DNA of 64,000 bases, taken from Pseudomonadota bacterium (GTDB taxonomy: Bacteria; Desulfobacterota; Desulfarculia; Desulfarculales; Desulfarculaceae). The position numbers were made by a program, and so were the translations under genes. Under the pieces are notes generated by a model that saw only the letters and a list, made by a program, of their open reading frames with translations, was not told where the DNA came from and ran no database searches. The stretch's first letter is position 1, and each line of letters begins with the position of its first letter. The stretch is from contig JAHIQI010000024.1 in the NCBI GenBank assembly GCA_018902755.1, positions 14,524 to 78,523 of the forward strand, given 5' to 3'. Shown in pieces: positions 35,582 to 44,766 of this stretch.

Positions 35582-36349
35582 CTAAACCAACCGGGTCACG
35601 CCCGGAGCCACCTCCGGGTAATCCTGGCTCATGGCGATGTCGTGGCCGGGAAAGAGCAGCTCGGGCGACGAGACCAAGTTGCGCAGGCGCTTCATGGACA
35701 GCAGCCAGGCGGGCAGGTCGAAGATGAAGATGCTGGGCCAGTCCTCGCGGAAGTTGGCGAAGGTGTGGCCGCAGTCGCTGGCCACCACCGCCTCGCCATT
35801 TTCGGTGACGGCCTTCAGGGCCATGAGGCCGGGGCTGTGCCCCGGCGCGGCGATCAGCTCCAGGCCGGGGGCCAGGGGCGCGTCTCCCGCGTGCAGATGC
35901 AGGCGGCCTTCTTCCTGGGCCGCCACCAGGGCGGCCTGGTCGCCGGGGTCGTGCAGGATGGTGAAGATCGAGCGGCGCACCAGGGGGCTGGTGCTCCAGA
36001 ACTCCCACTCGGCCCGGCCCAGGTGCACCTGGGCTTGGGGAAACAAGGCCGCCCCGCCGCAGTGGTCCCAGTGCAGGTGGCTCAGCACCAGGTGGCGCAC
36101 CTCGTGGGGCTCCACCCCCAGGCCTCTGAGCAGCTCCACCGGATTGACGTAGCTCTTGAGGTTCCGCTGGGCCGCCCGCTCCGGGCTCACCCCGCAGTCC
36201 ACCAGGACCGGCCCTTCCGGCCCCAGCAGGCACCAGAAGTAATAGGCCCGCTCTACCCGCTGGTCCCAGTCCCGGTTCCACAGGAGCAGGGCCTGGGAGC
36301 TTTCTTCCGGCCCGGCGTAGCGCAGGGCGAATATCCGGTAGGCGTCCAA
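35582..36349 (-). CDS. MBL-fold hydrolase, N-acyl-homoserine-lactonase-like
   Basis: 255 residues. The metal motif SHLHWDHCGG and later APGHSPGL and FPGHDIA fit the AttM/AiiA-like branch of the beta-lactamase fold. The start is a TTG at 36349, 17 nt after sufB, with weak ribosome-site support, so the N-terminus is the least certain part. As part of the SufC/SufB operon it may act in thiol or ester hydrolysis; quorum-quenching cannot be claimed. Confidence 0.78.
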   Translation of the reverse strand: MDAYRIFALRYAGPEESSQALLLWNRDWDQRVERAYYFWCLLGPEGPVLVDCGVSPERAAQRNLKSYVNPVELLRGLGVEPHEVRHLVLSHLHWDHCGGAALFPQAQVHLGRAEWEFWSTSPLVRRSIFTILHDPGDQAALVAAQEEGRLHLHAGDAPLAPGLELIAAPGHSPGLMALKAVTENGEAVVASDCGHTFANFREDWPSIFIFDLPAWLLSMKRLRNLVSSPELLFPGHDIAMSQDYPEVAPGVTRLV

Positions 36350-36365
36350 GAGGCCTCGCGCCTCC

Positions 36366-37592
36366 CTACATGGCGTGTTCGTCGGTGGCGTTGATGGCCT
36401 TGTCTATCTCCGCCTGGAGCTGGGGCGGCAGGCCGGGTATGTCCACGCTCAAAAAGCCCCGCACGATGGTGGCGGTGGCCTCGTCCTCGCTGAGCCCCCG
36501 GGCCATGAGGTAATTGATCTCGTCCTGGGCGATCTTGCCCACCGCCGCCTCGTGGCTCATCTCCACCCCGTCCACGAAGCCGTCCAGGTAGGGCGCGGCC
36601 AGCATGGCCCCGCCGCCCAGGATCAGGCCCCGGCACTCCAGATGGGCCTTGATGCCCGGAGCCTTGCCCACCAGATGGCCGCGGGCCATGATCTTGCCGC
36701 CGTTGGTGATGGCCCGGCTGACCACCTCGGCCCGGCAGCCGGGGTGGTTGAGGATCACCCGCCCGCCGGCGTCGATGTCCGTGGTGGGCGAGCCCACCAA
36801 TATGGAGTAGAAGCGGCCCACCGCGTTCGGCCCGTTGAGGTGGCAGGTGGGGTACATCTGCAGGTTGTTAACCGGGCGCATGCATACGTAGTTGGACAAA
36901 TACAGGCCGCCCTCGTCCACCGTGGCCACCGAGCGGGGGCGCACCGCCACCCCCTCGGACCAGTTGTGGATCATGGTGAAGGACAGCTTGGCGTTCTTCT
37001 TGATGAAAAACTCGCTCACCCCCACGTGGAGGCCCTTGGTGAGGTGGGGGCCGGTGGCGCAGCCGCTGATGATGTGCAGCTCCGCCCCCTCCTCGGCGAT
37101 GATGATGTTGTGCACGTTCTGCTGGATGTTGTCCTGGTCCATGTACAGGCAGGCCTGGATGGGATGGATGGCCTTGGCCCCGGGCAGGGCCCGGATCATG
37201 TAGCCGTCGTGCAGATCCAGCTCGGCCGCGGCGGTGTACTTGTCCGCGTCCACGTCCACCAGCTTCCAGTAATAGTCCCAGAGCCAGGGGTGGACCTCCA
37301 GGGCCTTCTTGAGTGGCAGCACCTCCACCCCGTCCTGGTGGCTGGAGCAGTGCAGGGGCGAGGCGTCCTTCATGATGAAGGTGCCGCCCCGGTCCTTGCC
37401 GCTTACGTCCACCCCGGACAGGAGCAGGTTTTGCTGGTCCACGGCGGGCATGGTGCAAAGTTCGTCCTCGGCCAGGGCCTGGTGGGTTTCGGCCTGGTGC
37501 TCGTATTGGCTCATATCCAGGTCGGCGCCGATGGCGGCAACCTTGTCACGGGCCGCCTCGGCCCGTTGGCGCAGCTCTTTTGAATCAGCCAT
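36366..37592 (-). CDS. SufB/SufD-type Fe-S cluster scaffold (minimal SUF)
   Basis: 408 residues, the scaffold of the SUF system that builds Fe-S clusters, close to the SufB/SmsB type of anaerobes and archaea. The SufBD core includes SEFFIKKNAKLSFTMIHNWSEG and the C-terminal HEAAVGKIAQDEINYLMARGLSEDEA. A Cys in HLECRGLI sits where the catalytic cluster-ligand of SufB is found. It pairs with the SufC ATPase directly upstream on this strand. No SufS, SufE, SufU or second SufD is nearby, which fits the minimal two-subunit SMS form. Confidence 0.85.
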   Translation of the reverse strand: MADSKELRQRAEAARDKVAAIGADLDMSQYEHQAETHQALAEDELCTMPAVDQQNLLLSGVDVSGKDRGGTFIMKDASPLHCSSHQDGVEVLPLKKALEVHPWLWDYYWKLVDVDADKYTAAAELDLHDGYMIRALPGAKAIHPIQACLYMDQDNIQQNVHNIIIAEEGAELHIISGCATGPHLTKGLHVGVSEFFIKKNAKLSFTMIHNWSEGVAVRPRSVATVDEGGLYLSNYVCMRPVNNLQMYPTCHLNGPNAVGRFYSILVGSPTTDIDAGGRVILNHPGCRAEVVSRAITNGGKIMARGHLVGKAPGIKAHLECRGLILGGGAMLAAPYLDGFVDGVEMSHEAAVGKIAQDEINYLMARGLSEDEATATIVRGFLSVDIPGLPPQLQAEIDKAINATDEHAM

Positions 37593-37608
37593 TTTCAGAT
37601 TTTCCTTG

Positions 37609-38421
37609 TCAGTCCGCGTTGGCCGTGGGCAGCTCTTCCAGAAGGTGGGCGCTCAGGGGCACCATGCAGTTCACGCACTCCTGGTAGCCGTTTTGGGCCA
37701 CGCAGCGCAGGATCTCGCGGGGGTTGGAGGGGCAGGACAGGATGCCGTTGTAGAGCACGTGGCCCGAGTCGGCCTCCAGATAGTCCAGGATGTAGCCGGT
37801 GTGGGTGATGATAAGGCCCATTTTGGAGCGCTTGCGCCGGCTGTCGGCGATGGAGTCGCCGTTGGGGTGGTAGACCGCCTTGTCCTTTTGCAGCAGATGG
37901 GCGATGGTCTCGCCCACCAGGTGCATGTTTTCCATGTCCACCCCGGACTCGGGCTCGTCGAAGAGCATGAGGTCCGGGTTTTGGGCCATGAGCTGCAACA
38001 GCTCCGAGCGCTTTATCTCCCCGCCGGAGAGCCCGGCGTTTACCTCGCGGTCCAGGAAGTGGCCGAAGTTCACCTCCTCGGCCATCCCCTGCACGTCCAC
38101 CTCGCGGCCGTGGGCGCAGATGCCCACCATTTGGCGGGTCTTGAGGCCATGGATGGTGGGGGGGCGCTGAAAGGCCATGCCGATGCCCAGCTGGGCCCGT
38201 TCGTGGATGGGCATGTAGGTGATGTCCTCGCCCTTGAACACGATGCGGCCGTTTTTGACCACATAGCCGGGCATGCCCAGAATGGTCATGAGTAGCGAGG
38301 TCTTGCCCGAGCCGTTGGGGCCGAAAAGCACGTGGGTCTCGCCGGGCTTGATCTCCAGGTCTATGTGGCGCAACAAGAGCTTGCCCGAAAGCTCCACCTG
38401 CAAGTCTTCGATGAGCAACAT
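37609..38421 (-). CDS. sufC: SufC-type ATPase with Cys-rich C-terminal tail
   Basis: 270 residues. Walker A GPNGSGKTS, signature LSGGEIKRSE, Walker B LMLFDEPESGVD. It powers the scaffold encoded 16 nt downstream. SufC is usually about 250 residues; here the C-terminus carries extra sequence with four to five cysteines (CPSNPREILRC, then ECVNCM). That tail could hold a metal or cluster, an unusual feature. Confidence 0.88.
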   Translation of the reverse strand: MLLIEDLQVELSGKLLLRHIDLEIKPGETHVLFGPNGSGKTSLLMTILGMPGYVVKNGRIVFKGEDITYMPIHERAQLGIGMAFQRPPTIHGLKTRQMVGICAHGREVDVQGMAEEVNFGHFLDREVNAGLSGGEIKRSELLQLMAQNPDLMLFDEPESGVDMENMHLVGETIAHLLQKDKAVYHPNGDSIADSRRKRSKMGLIITHTGYILDYLEADSGHVLYNGILSCPSNPREILRCVAQNGYQECVNCMVPLSAHLLEELPTANAD

Positions 38422-38454
38422 GGGCCGTATTCTCCCTCCCGCCTCGGGGCGGGG

Positions 38455-38814
38455 CTAAAACTCTTTCCAGGCCAGGGGGCCGTCGGCCTCCAGGGCCTCG
38501 CGGCAAAAATCCAACGCCGCCTGGGGCTGGAAGGGGGCGCAGGAATAGACGACGATACTAAAGAAGCGCGGCCCTGACCAGAAATAAGCGGCGATGCCGC
38601 TGTCCACCAGGGGCAAAAAGGCGTCGAAGCCCTGGTTGATCTCCTGGCCTTGGCCGCCCGGCGCGTGCACCACCGCCCGGCCGTAGGGGGTAAGCCCCAG
38701 GGCCTGGGCCAGCTCCAGCAGAAAGGCCTCCACCGCGGCCGCGTCCAGGTCGGCGCGGTAGCGCCCCTCCAGCAAAAGGCGCTGGCGATATATCTCCGGG
38801 GCCAGGTCGTCCAT
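38455..38814 (-). CDS. SpeD-fold-like small protein of unknown function
   Basis: 119 residues, ATG with AGGAG upstream; first gene of the SufC/SufB operon by position (33 nt before sufC). The stretch DSGIAAYFWSGPRFFSIVVYSC and then PQAALDF lines up by eye with the core of bacterial S-adenosylmethionine decarboxylase (Trp and Cys positions, and DPWKAL-like end), but the ESH processing motif is absent. So a decarboxylase-like fold without its activity is possible. This is a hand-made comparison, not a proven homology. Confidence 0.55.
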   Translation of the reverse strand: MDDLAPEIYRQRLLLEGRYRADLDAAAVEAFLLELAQALGLTPYGRAVVHAPGGQGQEINQGFDAFLPLVDSGIAAYFWSGPRFFSIVVYSCAPFQPQAALDFCREALEADGPLAWKEF

Positions 38815-38897
38815 GGGCTGCTCCTGGTTTCACTATAGCCCAGGGTGGGCAGGCCGCCAAGGCCTCCGGATGGCGACATTTCAGCATTTCTGACCCC

Positions 38898-38926
38898 TTG
38901 TGCCCGTTGGGCCCCTGTGCTAGATT
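38898..38926 (+). promoter_or_regulatory. Promoter of rlmE with near-leaderless start
   Basis: TTGTGC (38898-38903) and TAGATT (38921-38926) with a 17-bp spacer and TGC just before the -10. The predicted start point is about 3 nt from the ATG at 38936, and no ribosome-binding site is visible, so the mRNA may be leaderless. Confidence 0.5.
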
Positions 38927-38935
38927 TGACCAGCC

Positions 38936-39544
38936 ATGACCCGTCCCGGAAGCCCAGACGCCTATTACCGCCGGGCAAAAAGCCAGGGTTACGCGGCCCG
39001 TAGCGTGTTCAAGCTCCAGGAGATGGACCGGCGGTACGGGCTGTTGCGCCCCGGACAGGCGGTGCTGGACCTTGGTTGTCACCCAGGTTCCTGGTTGCAG
39101 TTCGCCTCCCAGAAGGTGGGCCGTTCCGGCCGTCTGGTGGGGGTGGATCTGCAAGAGCCGGGCGTGAGCATGCCCCAGGGGTCGTGCTTCATTCAGGCCG
39201 ACCTCTTGGAGTTGACTGCGGCCGAGGTGCAAGAGCGCTCGGGCGTGGAGGTCTTTGACCTGGTGCTGAGCGACGTGGCTCCGCACACCACCGGGATCAA
39301 GGACCGCGACGCCGCCGCGTCGCTGGAGCTGAGCCAAGCCGCCCTGGACATGGCCCTGGCCCTGCTCAAGCCGGGAGGGTCGTTTCTGGCCAAGGTTTTT
39401 TTCGGTCCGGGTGTGGAGGATCTGATCAGGCAGGTTAAGGGCGCCTTCAAGCTGGGCAAGGCCCACAAACCCGACGCCAGCCGGTCGGCCAGCAAGGAAA
39501 TTTACATACTGGGCAGGGGCCTCAAACAGGCCCGCCCGGGATAA
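38936..39544 (+). CDS. rlmE: 23S rRNA 2'-O-methyltransferase (RlmE/FtsJ)
   Basis: 202 residues. SAM-dependent methyltransferase acting on U2552 of 23S rRNA in E. coli. The K-D-K-E catalytic set is visible: ARSVFKLQEM, VLSDVAPHTTG, FLAKVFFG and SASKEIYILG. The SAM loop is LDLGCHPGSW. It precedes yebC by 24 nt. Confidence 0.95.
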   Translation: MTRPGSPDAYYRRAKSQGYAARSVFKLQEMDRRYGLLRPGQAVLDLGCHPGSWLQFASQKVGRSGRLVGVDLQEPGVSMPQGSCFIQADLLELTAAEVQERSGVEVFDLVLSDVAPHTTGIKDRDAAASLELSQAALDMALALLKPGGSFLAKVFFGPGVEDLIRQVKGAFKLGKAHKPDASRSASKEIYILGRGLKQARPG

Positions 39545-39568
39545 AGCCTCTAGTTTCAGGAGAATCAT

Positions 39569-40324
39569 ATGTCCGGTCACTCCAAGTGGAGCACGATCAA
39601 GCGCAAGAAGGGCGCCGCCGACGCCAAGCGGGGGCAGATCTTCACCCGGCTCATGCGGGAAATAACCGTGGCCGCCCGCTCGGGGGGCGGCGATGTGGAA
39701 GGCAACCCCAGGCTGCGCACCGCGGTGGCCGCGGCCAAGGGCCAGAACATGCCCAAGGAGAACATCGACCGGGCCATCAAGAAGGGCACCGGCGAACTCG
39801 AGGGCGTGACCTACGAGGAGATCCTCTACGAAGGCTACGGCCCCGGCGGGGTGGCTTTTTTGGTGGAGTGCCTAACGGACAACAAGAACCGGGCCGCCGC
39901 CGACATTCGCCACATTTTCACCAAACGGGGGGGCTCCCTGGCCAAGGCCGGCGCGGTGGCCTACCTGTTCGAGGCCAAGGGCATCATCACCTTCGATAAG
40001 GAGGCGGTGAGCGAAGACGCCCTGATGGAAGCGGCCCTGGAGGCCGGGGCCGACGACGTGGTGGACGAGGGCGACGTGTGGGAAGTGCATTGCACTCCCG
40101 GCGACTTCAACCCGCTCAACGAGGCCCTGCGCGAGGCGGGCCTGGAGCCCATCGAGGCCGAGGTGACCAAGCAGGCCACCACCATAGTGGAGATCACCGA
40201 CAAGGGCGAGGCGTCCAAGGCCATGGCTCTCATGGAGGCCCTGGACGAGGCTGACGACGTGCAGAACGTCTACTCCAACTTCGACATCGACGAAAAGATC
40301 CTGGCCGAGCTGGAAGACGAGTAG
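39569..40324 (+). CDS. yebC: YebC/PmpR family transcription- or translation-associated protein
   Basis: 251 residues, full-length YebC-family protein. GHSKWSTIKRKKGAADAKRG at the N-terminus and ENIDRAIKKGTGELEG are signature blocks. Recent work places the family in ribosome-associated relief of polyproline stalling as well as in regulation. AGGAG lies 6 nt before the ATG. It starts the yebC-ruvC-ruvA run. Confidence 0.96.
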   Translation: MSGHSKWSTIKRKKGAADAKRGQIFTRLMREITVAARSGGGDVEGNPRLRTAVAAAKGQNMPKENIDRAIKKGTGELEGVTYEEILYEGYGPGGVAFLVECLTDNKNRAAADIRHIFTKRGGSLAKAGAVAYLFEAKGIITFDKEAVSEDALMEAALEAGADDVVDEGDVWEVHCTPGDFNPLNEALREAGLEPIEAEVTKQATTIVEITDKGEASKAMALMEALDEADDVQNVYSNFDIDEKILAELEDE

Positions 40325-40326
40325 GC

Positions 40327-40845
40327 ATGCCCCAGGCCCCCGCCCCCGCCGTGCTGGGGCTGGACCCCGGCAGCCGGTGCACCGGCTACGCGGTGGTGAC
40401 GCCGGGGGCCGGCGGGCGCATCAAGCTGCACCGGGCCGGGGCCATCACTGCCCCCAGCGGGGCCCCGGTTCCCGAGCGGCTGGGCTACATCTTCTCTGAG
40501 CTGGTCCGGATCATCGCCGAACTAAAGCCCGCCGAGATGGCCGTGGAGGGGGTCTTCACCGCCAAGAACGCCCACACCGCCTTGGTGCTGGGACAGGCTC
40601 GGGGGGTGGCCATCCTGGCCGGGGTGCGGGCCGGGCTTTCCATTCACGAATATCCCCCGGCCACGGTGAAAAAATCCCTGGTGGGCAACGGCCGCGCCAC
40701 CAAGGAGCAGGTCAGGGCCATGGCCCTGCGCCTGGTGGGCTCCAAGGAGGGCAAGATGCCCCTGGACGCCTCCGACGCCCTGGCCCTGGCCCTGACCCAC
40801 TTGCAGAGCCGCCGCCTGGCGGCCACCCTGGAGCGCCTGAAATGA
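40327..40845 (+). CDS. ruvC: Holliday junction resolvase RuvC
   Basis: 172 residues. Nuclease that cuts Holliday junctions. The catalytic acidic residues are in GLDPGSRCTGYAVV, VEGVFTAKN and DASDALALALTH. Its stop overlaps the ruvA start (ATGA). Confidence 0.96.
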   Translation: MPQAPAPAVLGLDPGSRCTGYAVVTPGAGGRIKLHRAGAITAPSGAPVPERLGYIFSELVRIIAELKPAEMAVEGVFTAKNAHTALVLGQARGVAILAGVRAGLSIHEYPPATVKKSLVGNGRATKEQVRAMALRLVGSKEGKMPLDASDALALALTHLQSRRLAATLERLK

Positions 40846-41435
40846 TCGCCTCGGTCAGCGGCACCATCCTCACCCGCCGTCCGGACCACGTGGTGGTGGA
40901 CTGCGGCGGGGTGGGCTACCGGGTGTTCGTTAGCCTCACCACCTTCTGCGACCTGCCCGAGATCGGCAAGCCGGTCACCCTGCTCATCCACACCATAGTG
41001 CGCGACGACCACATCCACCTGCACGGCTTTTTGGGCGAGGCCGAGTGGCAGGCCTTCGGCAACCTGATCACGGTCAGCGGCATCGGCCCCAAGGTGGCCC
41101 AGGCCATCCTTAGCGGCATACCCCCGGCCGAGCTGTGGAAGGCCATCCGGGCGGGCGACGCCGCCCGGCTCACCGCCATACCCGGGGTGGGCAAGAAGAC
41201 CGCCGCCCGTTTGGTGGTGGAGCTGGAAGGCCGCCTGCCCAAGCACACCGGCGAAGGCGAGGCCCTTGAGGAACCGGCCACCCCTTTGAGCGACGACGCT
41301 GTTAGCGCCCTGATGAACCTGGGCTATCCCGAGGCCAAGGCCAAAAAAGCGGTGGAAAAGGCGATCAAGGGCTTCGATGAGGGAGCTTCCCTGGAAAGCA
41401 TCATCAAATCCGCACTGAAGGCCGTCGTAGGATAG
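40842..41435 (+). CDS. ruvA: Holliday junction helicase subunit RuvA
   Basis: 197 residues. The OB-fold N-terminus (MIASVSGTILTRRPDHVVVD), two helix-hairpin-helix motifs (ITVSGIGPKVAQAIL and TAIPGVGKKTAARLV) and the C-terminal UBA-like domain that contacts RuvB are all present. No ruvB follows; the next gene is convergent with a 10-nt gap, so ruvB must be elsewhere. Confidence 0.96.
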   Translation: MIASVSGTILTRRPDHVVVDCGGVGYRVFVSLTTFCDLPEIGKPVTLLIHTIVRDDHIHLHGFLGEAEWQAFGNLITVSGIGPKVAQAILSGIPPAELWKAIRAGDAARLTAIPGVGKKTAARLVVELEGRLPKHTGEGEALEEPATPLSDDAVSALMNLGYPEAKAKKAVEKAIKGFDEGASLESIIKSALKAVVG

Positions 41436-41445
41436 ACAGCCTTTT

Positions 41446-42642
41446 TCACTTTATCTTCAAGCGCCCGAACAGCTTGGCCATGGGGTTGGCGGTGAGCCCG
41501 TGGGCGATTACGCTCAGGATCACCGTGCACACCACGGTGACCCCCATGGTCATCCCCCCGGGCAGGTCCTTTTCCCACACCATGATGATGAACACGATGC
41601 TGGCCAGGCCCCGGGGGCCGAACCAGCCCATGAACAGCTTGCCGTAGACGCTCTCCCCGGTGCCCGCCAGGGACAGGTACACCGGCAGCACCCGGATGAT
41701 GGTGAGGCTGAGCAGCGAGTAGATTACGATGGTCCAACTGAAGGCGGCCAGGACCTGGCCCACCAATGCGAAGCCGAAGATCACCCAGGTGATGAGCGCC
41801 ATGGTGTTGCCCATGCCCTCGGCCGCTTCCAGCACCTGGTGCTTGCCGCTCTTGAACATTGTGTCGAACAACAGGCCGCCCACGAAGCAGGCGATGAAGC
41901 CGCTGCCCTCCAGGGTCTGGGCCACGGCGTAGCAGGCGAAGGCCAGGGCCACCACCGGCACCGGCATCCAGTTTTCCAGCACCCAGCGGCGCTTGATGCT
42001 CAGCTTGAGCACCACCACCCCCAGGGCGGTGGCCCCCAGGCCCACGGCCAAGCCGATGCCGATCTCCCGGGCCAAGAGGGTCAGCGCCAGGCTGACTGGG
42101 CCTGTCTGGCTCTCGGTGCTCACCGCCAGGGCCAGGAACAGATAGAGGATGGGTACGCAGATGCCGTCGTTGAGCCCGCTCTCCACGTTCAATGCCTCGC
42201 GGATGCGCACCGGCACCTTGGGGTTGGCGAAGATGCCCTTGCCCAAGGCCGCGTCGGTGGGGGCCAGCATCACCGCCAGCAAGGCCACCTGCAACAGGGG
42301 CATGCCCGGAAAGAACAGCAGGCCCACCAGGAAGCCCAGCACGATGGTGATGGGCAGTCCGATAAAGAGCATGCGCTCGGGCAGGCCCCGGCTGCGCTTG
42401 AGAGTGGCTATGTCGGCGTTGGCCGCGTCGGTGAACAGCACCAGGGCCAGGGACAGCTCGGCGAAGCTGCGCAGCATGTCGGCGGTGATGTCCGACTCCA
42501 TGAGCCCCAGGACCATGGGCCCGGCCAGCACCCCGAAGGCCATGAAGATGATGGGGCCGCTCATGGGCTTTTTCTCTATGCCCCCGGCCACCGCGCTGTA
42601 GATGAACACGAACACGGCCATTATGGCCAGATTTTCATACAT
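41446..42642 (-). CDS. Sodium/proton antiporter, CPA1 (NhaP-like) family
   Basis: 398 residues with about 12-13 helices. Family motifs ELSLALVLFTDAANAD, LAPTDAALG and ESGLNDGICVP carry the ion-binding acidic residues. It exchanges Na+ or K+ for H+ across the inner membrane. It lies 42 nt after the TRAP permease on the same strand, so co-expression is possible. Confidence 0.9.
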   Translation of the reverse strand: MYENLAIMAVFVFIYSAVAGGIEKKPMSGPIIFMAFGVLAGPMVLGLMESDITADMLRSFAELSLALVLFTDAANADIATLKRSRGLPERMLFIGLPITIVLGFLVGLLFFPGMPLLQVALLAVMLAPTDAALGKGIFANPKVPVRIREALNVESGLNDGICVPILYLFLALAVSTESQTGPVSLALTLLAREIGIGLAVGLGATALGVVVLKLSIKRRWVLENWMPVPVVALAFACYAVAQTLEGSGFIACFVGGLLFDTMFKSGKHQVLEAAEGMGNTMALITWVIFGFALVGQVLAAFSWTIVIYSLLSLTIIRVLPVYLSLAGTGESVYGKLFMGWFGPRGLASIVFIIMVWEKDLPGGMTMGVTVVCTVILSVIAHGLTANPMAKLFGRLKIK

Positions 42643-42684
42643 GCATCACCGTCCGCTGCTTTACTTTGGGGCGGGCCCTGGAAG

Positions 42685-44746
42685 TTAAGCCCCTTTCTTG
42701 TTCTCCCTGGCCGCGCGCATCTTTTGCCACAGCCAGACCATGACGAACAAGGCGGTGCCCAGGGCCTGAGCGGCGGGCGCCGCCGCCAGGCCCAGCCAGC
42801 GGGCCGAGGCCGCCGGTTGCAGGACCACCGCCGCCGCGGCCAACAGCAGCACCGTCTCGTACCAGCGGCAGCGCGCCGCCAGGAAGCCCTGGGTGGCTCC
42901 GGCAAAGGCGAACATGGCCGCCAACCCGCTGAGCATGACCCAGGCGGCCACCCACCATGAGTCTACTCCTATCAAAAGAAGCTGTGAGTTGAATATGAAC
43001 ATGAAGGGCAGGATGGCGGTGCGCATGTCGTATGCGAAGCTCTGCAGGCCGGTGGGGATGGGGTTGGAGCGGGCTATGGCGCTGGCCGCGTAGGCGGCCA
43101 GGCCCACCGGCGGGGTGTCGTCGGCCAGGATGCCGAAGTAGAACACGAACAGGTGGGCCGCGATCAAAGGCACCACCAGGCCCACCGAGGGCCCCAAATC
43201 CACGATGACCACCGCCATGAGCGAGGCCATGACGATATAGGTGGCCGTGGTGGGCAGGCCCATGCCCATGATCAGGCAGGCCAGGGCGGTGAGCCCCAGG
43301 AGCAGGTAGAGGTTGTCCCCGGCCATCAGCTCCACGATCTCGGTGATCAGCCCGCCCAGGCCCAGGTTCACCACCCCCACTATGAGCCCGGCCCCGGCCA
43401 CGGCCACCCCGATGCCCATCATGTTGCGCCCGCCGTCCACCAGCGACCGCCAGATTATGACCAGGGCCTCGCGCAGCCCGGCGGCCGCGCTGCGCCCCCC
43501 GCGCTTGGCGCTCCAGAGGCTCTGGGCCACGATGAGCCCGCCCAGGAAGATGATGGCGTTGAACACGGCCAGGGAAGGGCTGTGGCGCAAATAGACCAAT
43601 TGGTAGAGCAGCACCCCCAGGGGCAGCAGGAAATGCAGGCCCTGGAGCAGGGTGGGCCAAAAGGCGGGCAGCTCCCGGCGGGGGATGCTGGTCAGGCCCA
43701 GCTTGCATGCCTCGATGTGGGTGATAAAAAACAGGGTGAGGTAGCTGAGCACCGCCGGGACCAGGGCGGCGCGCACCACCTCCAGGTAGGGCAGGTTGCA
43801 GTACTCGGCGATGATGAAGGCCGCCGCGCCCATGATGGGGGGCATGAGCTGGCCGTCGGTGGAGGCGGCCACCTCGATGGCCGCCGCCTTTTTGGGCGGG
43901 TAGCCCGCTGATTTCATCAGGGGGATGGTGAAGGTGCCGGTGGTCACCACGTTGGCGATGGAGGACCCAGAGACCATGCCGGTGAGCCCCGAGGCCAACA
44001 CCGCCGCCTTGGCCGGGCCGCCCCGGAAGGAGCCCAGCAGGCTGAAGGCCAGGCGCACGAAATAGGCCCCGCCCCCGGCCCGGTTCATCATGGCCCCAAA
44101 CAGCACGAACAAAAACACGATGGTGGCCGAAACGTCCAGGGGGATGCCGTAGATGCCCTCGGTGGACATGGTCTCCTGGCCCATGAAGCGCGACAGGCTC
44201 ACCCCCTTGAAGGCGATGACGTCCGGCATGTAGGGGCCGAAAAAGGCGTAGATCATGAAGGCCACCGCCACCACGGCCAGGGACGGCCCCAGGGCCCGGC
44301 GCACCGCCTCCAACAAGAGCACCACCAGCAACCGCCCCGGCCGCCAGGTCGCGGGTCAGGGGGTCGCCCTGGCGCAGGGACAGGCCGTGGTGGTCGATGG
44401 CGATGTACAAGGCGGCCAGCCCGGCGGCCAGGGCCAGGAGCAGGTCGATCCAGGGGACGCGGTCCCGGCGGCGCAAAAAGGACCCCTCGCCGCCGGGGGC
44501 GAGTTTTTTGAGGGCTGGAAAGCTGAGATAGACCAGCACCAGGGCGAAGGCCAGGTGGATGGAGCGGACGTACACCGTCTCCAGCAGGATGGCCGAGGGC
44601 AACAGCAGTTGGAACACCGACCACCCGGCGGCCACCACCGGGATGAGGCTTCGCTGCCAACCCACGGGCTCGCGCAGGCCCAGGTCCGCCGAGGCGGCGG
44701 CCCGGGCCTGGGCCAGGGGGCTATCGGAGTTGGAGCCTGGGGGCAC
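42685..44746 (-). pseudogene. TRAP-TAXI fused permease with apparent frameshift
   Basis: Fused 4TM/12TM permease of a TRAP-TAXI importer. The N-terminal part starts at a GTG (44746) and reads REPVGWQRSLIPVVAAGW, helices, then LALAAGLAALYIAIDHHGLS. The main part, 548 residues open from 44331, reads LLVVLLLEAVRRALGPSLAV onwards through helices with MMNRAGGGAYFVRLAF and GMGLPTTATYIV. The two parts are in different frames. Dropping one base from a GGGG run on the coding strand (plus-strand CCCC, 44335-44338) joins them in the middle of a helix as ...DLAAGRLLVVLLLEA..., which is how intact relatives read. No ribosome site precedes 44331. Either a recent loss, a sequencing error, or recoding. The downstream open part alone would lack the N-terminal helices. 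Confidence 0.82.
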
Positions 44747-44766
44747 TTGCTCTGGGGATCGGGCGC

